DNA of 53,961 nucleotides, from contig CACJMO010000006.1 in NCBI GenBank assembly GCA_902594545.1, forward strand, positions 1 to 53,961, written 5' to 3'. Positions 17,866 through 24,554 of the stretch are shown one piece after another (the stretch's first letter is position 1; the number at the start of each line of letters is the position of its first letter). This stretch comes from an uncultured SAR86 cluster bacterium. Lineage in GTDB: Bacteria; Pseudomonadota; Gammaproteobacteria; Magnimaribacterales; Magnimaribacteraceae. The position numbers and the translations under genes are program-made. The notes under the pieces are model-generated. The model worked only from the letters and a program-made list of their open reading frames with translations, did no database searches and was not told the origin of the DNA.

Positions 17866-19093
17866 CTTTATGAGCTTTTCTATAGTAGAGGAGTAGTAAA
17901 AGTGAAGGCACTGTCAGAAAAGATGTTGTGAGGAAAAATAACATCCAACCAGTTTCACTTCCGTATTCAGTTTTAAAACTATTAGCCAATAAACCAGAAA
18001 AACCGCTGAATATTTTACCGGGTAACATCATAAAGGAAGTAAGAAGAGCGTACTGAACGGCCGTATACTTTTTTGAAACCAGGCTTGTAAGGAAAGTAAT
18101 ATTCGCAGTTCCTACAACCCCAGCCGCAAGACTATCCGCCCCTACTATAAAACCTAATAATGAGAGGTCTTTTTCATACAAAGCTACTGCTGAAAAAGAC
18201 AAGTTTGTAAGCATGACCAGGCAAGCTCCCGTAATTAAAGACATCTTTACGCCAAACCTTTTAACCAGCAAACCTCCCAGAAAGAATCCAAAAATAGATG
18301 CCATAACGGCAACAACTTTAACTACGTATCCTATCTCCTTGAGTGAGTAACCTTTTTCAAGATAGAAAGGGCTTGCCATAGGTCCCATTACTATGTCGGT
18401 TAATCTGTAAGTAGCAACTATCATTAAAAGGAAAGAGGCCATGAAAAGACCAAATCTAGAAAAGAAGTCTTTGAGCGGTTCAACTATAGAATTTTCAAAA
18501 TTTAACTTCTTCAAATCAGGATTTTCAACTTCGGGACAAATCAAGACACCTGCAACTCCAATGAGCATTAGTAAAGCCATCAGCTGATAAGTTAGGGTCC
18601 AACCATAGTCAGATGCAAAGATAAGAGCAAATGAACTGGAAACAAGTATTGCGATCCTATAGCCAAATTGGTAGCTAGCAGCCAGATTTCCTTGCTGATC
18701 TAGGCCAGCAAGTTCAATTCTAAAGGCATCGATAGCAATATCCTGTATTGATCCTGAAAATGCTACAAGAAAGGCAATAAATGCAAAAAAATAAAGGCTT
18801 TCGTGGGGACTGGTGATAGACAGCAACAATAAACCAACAGCAATCAATATTTGTGATAACAATATCCAACTCTTTCTTTTACCGAATCGGTTCAATATAG
18901 GTACTGAAAAATTATCGACCGCGGGAGCCCAAAGAAATTTAAGTGAATAAGTTAGGACTATCCAAGCGAAAAAACCAATCAAAGATAGATCTGTTCCTAT
19001 CTCCGCTAGCCAAACGCCAAGAGTTGAAAATATCAATATATAAGGCAGTCCTGAAGAAAAGCCTAAAGTACCTATTGTGATATTTTTTAGCAT
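17849..19093 (-). CDS. ampG: AmpG-type muropeptide MFS transporter
   Basis: Inner membrane permease of the major facilitator superfamily that imports anhydromuropeptides released from the cell wall. The 414 residues have about 12 hydrophobic helices; the N-terminus GFSSGLPYILIFSTLGVWLAE and KFLWAPAVDNFSVPILNRFGKRKSW are characteristic of AmpG, as is DIAIDAFRIE. Together with ampD (22195-22728), which processes imported muropeptides, it points to cell wall recycling. It lies eight bases after yajQ. A more distant solute carrier role cannot be excluded. Confidence 0.85.
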   Translation of the reverse strand: MLKNITIGTLGFSSGLPYILIFSTLGVWLAEIGTDLSLIGFFAWIVLTYSLKFLWAPAVDNFSVPILNRFGKRKSWILLSQILIAVGLLLLSITSPHESLYFFAFIAFLVAFSGSIQDIAIDAFRIELAGLDQQGNLAASYQFGYRIAILVSSSFALIFASDYGWTLTYQLMALLMLIGVAGVLICPEVENPDLKKLNFENSIVEPLKDFFSRFGLFMASFLLMIVATYRLTDIVMGPMASPFYLEKGYSLKEIGYVVKVVAVMASIFGFFLGGLLVKRFGVKMSLITGACLVMLTNLSFSAVALYEKDLSLLGFIVGADSLAAGVVGTANITFLTSLVSKKYTAVQYALLTSFMMLPGKIFSGFSGLLANSFKTEYGSETGWMLFFLTTSFLTVPSLLLLLYYRKAHKDASTL

Positions 19094-19101
19094 TAAACCT
19101 C

Positions 19102-19584
19102 TTAATCTCTAAAATTTACGAATTGCAGCGGTATGTCATAATTTTGATCTTTTAAGAGCTGAATAGTTGCTTGTAAATCGTCTCTTTTTTTTCCATTTAT
19201 TCTGACACTATCTCCTTGGATAGAGGCCTGTACCTTTGTTTTGGACTGTTTAATTAATGTGGTAATTTTTTTTGCTAATTCCTTGTCTATTCCTTCTTGT
19301 AACGTTATTGATTGTTGGGCATTACTTCCTGAGACATCAATATCGCCTGGTTTTAAACATTTAAGATCTACACCTCTTTTAGCAAGAGATTCATTAAGGA
19401 TAGGAGCCATTTGATGGATCTGGAACTCTTCCTTGGCAGTTAAATTTATTTGTTGATCATTCAAGTTAAACTCTGCACCAGTTCCCTTAAAGTCAAATCT
19501 ATTTTGTAAAACTCTATTAGCCTGATCAACAGCATTTGTTACCTCGTGATGATCTAATTCAGATTTAATATCAAAAGAAGCCAT
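19102..19584 (-). CDS. yajQ: YajQ-family nucleotide-binding protein
   Basis: A 160-residue cytosolic protein with the two YajQ domains: MASFDIKSELDHHEVTNAVDQ at the start and the C-terminal KIKTSKTKVQASIQGDSVRI-like stretch (here KLIKQSKTKVQASIQGDSVR in part) ending in LQFVNFRD. Relatives bind GTP/ATP, tRNA or cyclic di-GMP; in Xanthomonas a member is a cyclic di-GMP-responsive regulator. Which applies here cannot be read from sequence. GGAGGG precedes the ATG. It is divergent from the B12 operon. Confidence 0.9.
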   Translation of the reverse strand: MASFDIKSELDHHEVTNAVDQANRVLQNRFDFKGTGAEFNLNDQQINLTAKEEFQIHQMAPILNESLAKRGVDLKCLKPGDIDVSGSNAQQSITLQEGIDKELAKKITTLIKQSKTKVQASIQGDSVRINGKKRDDLQATIQLLKDQNYDIPLQFVNFRD

Positions 19585-19649
19585 TTTGATTTCCCTCCAC
19601 TTTTATCTTCTAGTAAAAGTTCTGATGATAAACAAAAAAAGCTAATTAA

Positions 19650-19655
19650 TATAAT
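19650..19655 (+). promoter_or_regulatory. Possible -10 box upstream of the B12 riboswitch
   Basis: A perfect TATAAT lies about 20 bases before the riboswitch aptamer. No strong -35 hexamer is visible at 17 bases distance. Confidence 0.4.
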
Positions 19656-19669
19656 TTTATATCTGTATG

Positions 19670-19823
19670 ATGCAACGAGGTGCTCTTCTAGAGTTAAACG
19701 GGAAACTGGTGAAAATCCAGTGCTGCCCTCGCAACGGTAAATAGGAGACTTCTAACATATGTCACTGTGAAAATGGGAAGGCGTTAGAAGTTATATAAAT
19801 TCTTTAGCCCGGATACCGGCCTT
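19670..19823 (+). promoter_or_regulatory. Cobalamin (adenosylcobalamin-type) riboswitch
   Basis: The conserved core is readable: GAGGTGCTCTTC near 19677, AAACGGGAAACTGGTG and CCAGTGCTGCCCTCGCAACGG at 19696-19737 (split here by the usual helix loops), the GTCACTGTG box at 19761, and the closing box AGCCCGGATACCGGCC (19806-19821). It ends about 33 bases before the btuB-like ATG, so bound cobalamin probably hides the ribosome binding site. No terminator hairpin follows, which favours translational control. Confidence 0.95.
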
Positions 19824-19855
19824 AAATAATAAAACTTAATTACGAAGGGTGATTT

Positions 19856-21655
19856 ATGTATCGAATAAAACTTGTTGTTTTACTTTTTGCTATTTCCAAT
19901 CTATTTTCTTCGACTGATGATGACTATGAAATCATAAGCGTTGTTTCAAAGATTCCTAAATTAGCAAATACTGTTATAAGTTCCGCGGATAAAATAGATA
20001 AAACATTTCTCAGAAACAGCCAATCAAAAGACTTAACCAGCCTACTGAGAGAAAGTTTAGCTCTAGATACAAGCTCGAATGGAGGAATTGGACAACTATC
20101 TTCCGTATTCTTAAGAGGAACCAACAGCAATCACATGCTGGTAAAAGTTAATGGAGTGAAAATTAATCCTAGTACTGCCGGAGGAGCTTCTATCTATAAC
20201 CTGGATACTGATCTAATAAACTCTGTGGAAATAGGATATGGTCCTCTATCCTCTGTTCATGGCTCAGAAGCCGTTGGTGGTGTAATGAATATCTCCACAA
20301 AACCTATTGAACGTGTGTCTAACTATAAAATTGGGATTCAAGGTGGGCCAGATAATTATCAAAAGGAACTTCTCTCCTTCAATTATGGTTTTTCAGAAAA
20401 TATCTTCACAAGTTTTTCTGGATCAAGAACTAAAACAGATGGCTTTCCAGCGCTTTCAAATTCACAACTCGATAGAGCTTACGATAATTACACAGTAATA
20501 AGCAGCATGGATTTTTCTATGAATGACTTCAATCTTGATTTCTCTTCCTGGAAGGCTGGTGGTGAAATTGAATATTTAGTCTTTGGAGCACCAGTTTCTC
20601 AAGATTACGAAAATTCAGCTTATGGCATGACTCTCTCCCAGAGCTTAGGTAGAGAATCTATAAACAAACTATCCGTTTCGACTTCAGAAGATTTTATTAA
20701 ACAGAATGATCCGAATTTTCTTGGGCTTTTAGATTTAACTAAAACTAAAAGAGATAATCTTGAGCTTAGCCTTATCAGAAACAGAAACTCCAAAGTGTTA
20801 AGGTTTTACAATTTTGGATTGGATTCAGAAAAAGAGGATGTTGACTACTCCAGCTACGGGACAACGTACCAAGAAAAAATCCGTACAAACTCAATATTTG
20901 GCTCATTGGGACTGAAGCTTTTTGGAAATCCATTAAATTTAACCTTCAGAAGATCGGATCATGATACTTATAAAGAGAATTTATCTTGGAATATTGAAGG
21001 AATGTGGAATCTTTCTAACGAATGGAGGATGGGCTTAACGAATGGATCTTCGTTCAGATCCCCTCTTAGCTCTGAACTATATGGTTTTGGTGGTAACATT
21101 AATCTTAAACCAGAGATCAATAAATCAACCGAACTTAATTTTAAAAGGGATACAAAAGCACAAGAAATTAGTATTGCCTTTTTTGATAGCCAGCTGACTA
21201 ATCTCATAGCCTTTGATTACCAAGATTATGTTCTAAAAAATATCACTGAATCTACAAATAAAGGGCTTGATATAAAATATAAGCTAAATGAAGGACGGTG
21301 GAACTTGAGCGTTTTTCTACGGATACAGGATCCCAAGGATTTGGAAGGCAATCAATTACTTCGAAGATCTAAAAAATCTGCCAGTCTGACGCTTACCAGA
21401 GAAACGTATAAAACTGTCAGCTCACTCAATGTATCTTCTTTCGGGAAAAGACTGGATTTTGGTAATATTGATCTACCTTCTTACACTCTCGTGAATTTAT
21501 CGTTTTCTAGGCACCTCAATGATAGAACGACAGTATTGTTAAAATTGGAAAACCTTTTTGATGAAAACTACTATACAGCCGCTACATCTAACGCCTTTTA
21601 TTTAAATCAAGACAGAGCTTTGTGGTTAAAGTTCAACTACGAAACGGGAAGATAA
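19856..21655 (+). CDS. btuB: BtuB-like TonB-dependent vitamin B12 receptor
   Basis: Outer membrane receptor that imports cobalamin with TonB energy. The 599 residues (E. coli BtuB 614 with signal) start with a signal peptide (about 1-20), a TonB box-like EIISVVSK (about 24-31), and a plug domain with SVFLRGTNSNHMLVKVNGV and GPLSSVHGSEAVGGVMNI. The rest is a 22-strand barrel with the end block LENLFDENYYTA. The B12 riboswitch in the leader and the adenosyltransferase gene abutting the stop codon make cobalamin the likely substrate. AAGGGTG precedes the ATG. Unusually, the last residue is Arg instead of an aromatic. Confidence 0.9.
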   Translation: MYRIKLVVLLFAISNLFSSTDDDYEIISVVSKIPKLANTVISSADKIDKTFLRNSQSKDLTSLLRESLALDTSSNGGIGQLSSVFLRGTNSNHMLVKVNGVKINPSTAGGASIYNLDTDLINSVEIGYGPLSSVHGSEAVGGVMNISTKPIERVSNYKIGIQGGPDNYQKELLSFNYGFSENIFTSFSGSRTKTDGFPALSNSQLDRAYDNYTVISSMDFSMNDFNLDFSSWKAGGEIEYLVFGAPVSQDYENSAYGMTLSQSLGRESINKLSVSTSEDFIKQNDPNFLGLLDLTKTKRDNLELSLIRNRNSKVLRFYNFGLDSEKEDVDYSSYGTTYQEKIRTNSIFGSLGLKLFGNPLNLTFRRSDHDTYKENLSWNIEGMWNLSNEWRMGLTNGSSFRSPLSSELYGFGGNINLKPEINKSTELNFKRDTKAQEISIAFFDSQLTNLIAFDYQDYVLKNITESTNKGLDIKYKLNEGRWNLSVFLRIQDPKDLEGNQLLRRSKKSASLTLTRETYKTVSSLNVSSFGKRLDFGNIDLPSYTLVNLSFSRHLNDRTTVLLKLENLFDENYYTAATSNAFYLNQDRALWLKFNYETGR

Positions 21656-22198
21656 ATGAGAAAACGCATAACAAAAGTTACAACAAAAACTGGAGATGAT
21701 GGAACTACAGCAATGGCTGATGGATCTAGAGTAAGTAAATCTGAAGCTCGAATAAATTGTATCGGAGAAGTTGACGAGTTGAACTCCTTAATTGGATACC
21801 TTAGATCCGTGGATAGCTCAGCTAAGTATGATTTATCTTTAATGAGAATACAGAACTGCCTTTTTGACATTGGTGGGTCGTTATCCTTGGGAACAGATCA
21901 ATCAATTTCACAAGAAGAAATTCTCTATCTAGAAAAAGAGATCAACATTCTTAATGGTAGCCTTCCTGAGCTTGAAAACTTTATACTCCCAGGAGGAAGT
22001 CCTGCATCTTCATTGGCTCAATATGCTAGATCTGTATGCAGAAGATGTGAGCGTTCTTTGGTTAAGCTCAAAGAAGAAATAAAAATAGAAGATAATAAGC
22101 TTGTTTATTTAAACCGATTATCGGACTTAATGTTTGTTATTGGCAGATGTCTGAATAGGGATGCAGGAATAGAAGAGAACTTTTGGAATCAATCCTAG
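21656..22198 (+). CDS. Cob(I)alamin adenosyltransferase, PduO/MMAB type
   Basis: Transfers the adenosyl group of ATP to cob(I)alamin, giving coenzyme B12; cytosolic. The 180 residues show the PduO-type ATP site TKTGDDGTTAMADGSRVSK, the helix IGEVDELNSLIGYL, and the C-terminal RSVCRRCERSLVKL and LNRLSDLMFVIGRCLNRD blocks. The ATG directly follows the btuB stop (TAAATG), so both are under the riboswitch. The last four bases overlap the end of the convergent ampD gene. It implies use of adenosylcobalamin, although no B12-dependent enzyme or B12 synthesis gene lies in the window. Confidence 0.92.
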   Translation: MRKRITKVTTKTGDDGTTAMADGSRVSKSEARINCIGEVDELNSLIGYLRSVDSSAKYDLSLMRIQNCLFDIGGSLSLGTDQSISQEEILYLEKEINILNGSLPELENFILPGGSPASSLAQYARSVCRRCERSLVKLKEEIKIEDNKLVYLNRLSDLMFVIGRCLNRDAGIEENFWNQS

Positions 22199-22728
22199 AG
22201 ACGCGAAAGATACAAGTCCCAATCGAAAGTTTCACCCGGATCAGTTTTTCTGCCGGGAGCAATATCACAATGTCCTACAATATTACCTTTGGTGATAAGA
22301 GGGTATGAAACCATAAGTTCTCTAGATACTTCAACCAATGTATCGTATTGTTCTTGAGTGTATTCAAGCTCATCCGTCCCTTCTAACTCAATTCCGATAG
22401 AAAATTCATTACAATTTTCTCTACCATTGAAATTGGAGACTCCTGCATGCCAGGCCTTCTTATCAAAAGGTACAAATTGTGTTACGGAACCGTCCCTTTC
22501 AATGAATAGATGACTAGAGACTTTGAGCTCTTTAATTTCATCAAAATAAGGATGCGCCTGAGGATCAAGAATATTCTGAAAAAATTGTTCGACATATCCT
22601 CCACCAAACTCACCAGGAGGAAGGCTAATGTTATGAATAACTAATAGAGAAATTTCATCCTTTTCTCTGGATGAGCAATTAGGAGATAAACAAATCTTAG
22701 CTTTTTGCAAACACGAAGAATCATTCAT
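22195..22728 (-). CDS. ampD: 1,6-anhydro-N-acetylmuramyl-L-alanine amidase AmpD
   Basis: Zinc amidase of the cytosol that cuts the peptide from anhydromuropeptides during wall recycling. The 177 residues follow the AmpD pattern VIHNISLPPGEFGGGYVEQFF, DPQAHPYF, VSSHLFIERDGSV and FSIGIELEGTD. Zinc ligands His32, His153 and Asp163 and the catalytic Glu114 are all present. There is no signal peptide, as expected for AmpD and unlike AmiD. Its stop codon overlaps the stop of the convergent adenosyltransferase. The EF-hand gene lies 15 bases upstream. Confidence 0.95.
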   Translation of the reverse strand: MNDSSCLQKAKICLSPNCSSREKDEISLLVIHNISLPPGEFGGGYVEQFFQNILDPQAHPYFDEIKELKVSSHLFIERDGSVTQFVPFDKKAWHAGVSNFNGRENCNEFSIGIELEGTDELEYTQEQYDTLVEVSRELMVSYPLITKGNIVGHCDIAPGRKTDPGETFDWDLYLSRL

Positions 22729-22743
22729 TCCTAGGTCAGTCTC

Positions 22744-23097
22744 CTAATGCTTGATAAAAGGTTTAGGTTCTTTTTTTTGTTTATTTTTACGGCCCTTTCG
22801 ATTTTGCTTAAGTGCATTTCTAATTTCTTTTCTTTTTAGAACACCATCAGAGTTTAAATCCATTTTTTCAAATCTATCTTTCGATGGAATAAGAAATTCT
22901 TCCTGAGAAATATTTCCATCGCCATTAGAATCCATTAGCTTAAATCTAGCTATAGAACTAGAGTTAAACTCTTCAAAGGTAATACTTCCACTCTTATCGG
23001 AGTCCATTTTCTTCATTTGCTTCATGATTTTAGGATCAGAGTAAACCTGTGAAATATTTGCTATCAAGCATGCAATTAATAATATCTTTAGTTTCAT
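22744..23097 (-). CDS. Exported EF-hand calcium-binding protein
   Basis: A 117-residue protein with a signal peptide (about 1-20, cleavage near VYS-DP) and three EF-hand loops: DSDKSGSITFEE (about 32-43), DSNGDGNISQEE (56-67) and DLNSDGVLKRKE (80-91). The positions for calcium coordination are filled in all three. The C-terminus is strongly basic (QNRKGRKNKQKKEPK). It is probably periplasmic or surface-associated. Partner and role are unknown. GGGAG precedes the ATG. It lies 49 bases after ispH and before ampD. Confidence 0.85.
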   Translation of the reverse strand: MKLKILLIACLIANISQVYSDPKIMKQMKKMDSDKSGSITFEEFNSSSIARFKLMDSNGDGNISQEEFLIPSKDRFEKMDLNSDGVLKRKEIRNALKQNRKGRKNKQKKEPKPFIKH

Positions 23098-23146
23098 ATT
23101 TTTTCTCCCGTTAACTTTTAGACAACTGAAAAGTGAAAAGTTCTGG

Positions 23147-24082
23147 TTACCTTAACCCTTTTGGAAGTCTAAAGGAAATTCCCTCATCCGTTCTTTTTCT
23201 GTCTCCAGCTAAATTAAAGTTATGATTTAAAGTAAGCACTTCGATGACTTCAGACACTAAATGTTCAGGTGCTGATGCACCTGAAGTAAGGCCAATTTTT
23301 GACTTTCCTTCTAGACAATCTAAAGGTAAATCTTCAATTGTATCAATCAGGTAAGCTTCAACTCCTGACCTTTCAGCAATCTCTCTAAGCCTATTGGAAT
23401 TAGAGCTATTTTCTGATCCGATAACTAAAACAAGATCAGATTCAAGGGCCAATTGTTTTACTGCATCTTGTCTATTTTGTGTTGCATAACAAATATCATC
23501 TTTCTTTGGTCCTTTGATGGCTGGATATTTTTGAATTAAAGAGTCTTTGATTTCTTGTGTATCATCTACTGACAAGGTGGTTTGAGTAACGAAAGCAATG
23601 TTGTCTGAAGCTTTGAAATTCAATTTATTCACATCTTCCAAGTCTTCAATCAACGTTATAGTACCTCCAAAAGAAGTATCAAACTGCCCCATAGTTCCTT
23701 CTACTTCAGGGTGATTTTTGTGACCAATTAACAGACAGTGATATCCAAGCTTTGCATAAGTATTTACTTCAGCATGAACCTTACTCACCAAGGGGCAAGT
23801 TGCATCAAAGACATTTAAATTACGGTTTTGAGATTCGACTTCGACTGCCTTAGAAATACCATGTGCACTGTAAATGACCACCTCTCCTTCAGGTATTTCA
23901 TGAATATCTTCTACAAAAATTGCTCCTAGCTGTTTTAGCTCCTCAACAACAGTCTTATTATGAACAACTTCATGCTTAACGTAGACTGGCGCACCTTGTA
24001 TTTCTAAGACTTTCTTTACAATTTCTATTGCGCGATCAACACCAGCACAAAAACCGCGTGTATTAGCTAGCCTTATTTCCAT
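23147..24082 (-). CDS. ispH: 4-hydroxy-3-methylbut-2-enyl diphosphate reductase
   Basis: Last enzyme of the MEP isoprenoid pathway; an iron-sulfur enzyme making IPP and DMAPP. The 311 residues have the three cluster cysteines: Cys12 (RGFCAGVDRAIEIV), the one in DATCPLVSKVH and the one in DDICYATQNRQ. The histidine block HGISKAVEVE and the SSNSNRLREIA motif are present. The start overlaps the end of lspA by 20 bases. In E. coli fkpB lies between lspA and ispH; it is missing here. Confidence 0.97.
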   Translation of the reverse strand: MEIRLANTRGFCAGVDRAIEIVKKVLEIQGAPVYVKHEVVHNKTVVEELKQLGAIFVEDIHEIPEGEVVIYSAHGISKAVEVESQNRNLNVFDATCPLVSKVHAEVNTYAKLGYHCLLIGHKNHPEVEGTMGQFDTSFGGTITLIEDLEDVNKLNFKASDNIAFVTQTTLSVDDTQEIKDSLIQKYPAIKGPKKDDICYATQNRQDAVKQLALESDLVLVIGSENSSNSNRLREIAERSGVEAYLIDTIEDLPLDCLEGKSKIGLTSGASAPEHLVSEVIEVLTLNHNFNLAGDRKRTDEGISFRLPKGLR

Positions 24083-24539
24083 CAGAATTTAGTTTGACCA
24101 TCAGTAAATCCAATATATAAATCATAACTCCTATTGTTATGAAAGTATCAGCAAAGTTAAAAATATAAAAAGAGTAATTTAAATAATAAAAATGAATGAA
24201 ATCAATTACATGACCCCACAAAGTCCTATCAATTAAATTTCCTATTCCTCCAGATAAGATCATCAATAATGCAACTGACTCGTATTTTCTTAATTTTTCG
24301 GTAAAAAGAATATAAGTTAGATAAACGCATACCAATAAAACCAAAGTTACTAATATCCACCTGCCATAAACGCCCCCATCATCAAAAAAACTAAAAGCTA
24401 TTCCGGTGTTGAGAATCAAATATAAATCCAAAAAAGAAAATATATTAAAGCTCTCCCCGATTGATAAATTTTTAACTATAAAATACTTTGATAATTGATC
24501 AGCTATTACTAAGAAAATTAGGAAAATTACCTTATTCAT
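24063..24539 (-). CDS. lspA: Lipoprotein signal peptidase (signal peptidase II)
   Basis: Inner membrane aspartyl protease that removes signal peptides from prolipoproteins. The 158 residues form four membrane helices. The catalytic aspartates are in GNLIDRTLWGHVIDF and FNFADTFITIG, and the N-terminal ADQLSKYF motif is standard. Predicted lipoproteins in this window, such as BamB and possibly DsbC, would be substrates. It follows ileS by 15 bases and overlaps ispH by 20. Confidence 0.96.
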   Translation of the reverse strand: MNKVIFLIFLVIADQLSKYFIVKNLSIGESFNIFSFLDLYLILNTGIAFSFFDDGGVYGRWILVTLVLLVCVYLTYILFTEKLRKYESVALLMILSGGIGNLIDRTLWGHVIDFIHFYYLNYSFYIFNFADTFITIGVMIYILDLLMVKLNSDGNKAS

Positions 24540-24554
24540 ATGATCAAATTATGC

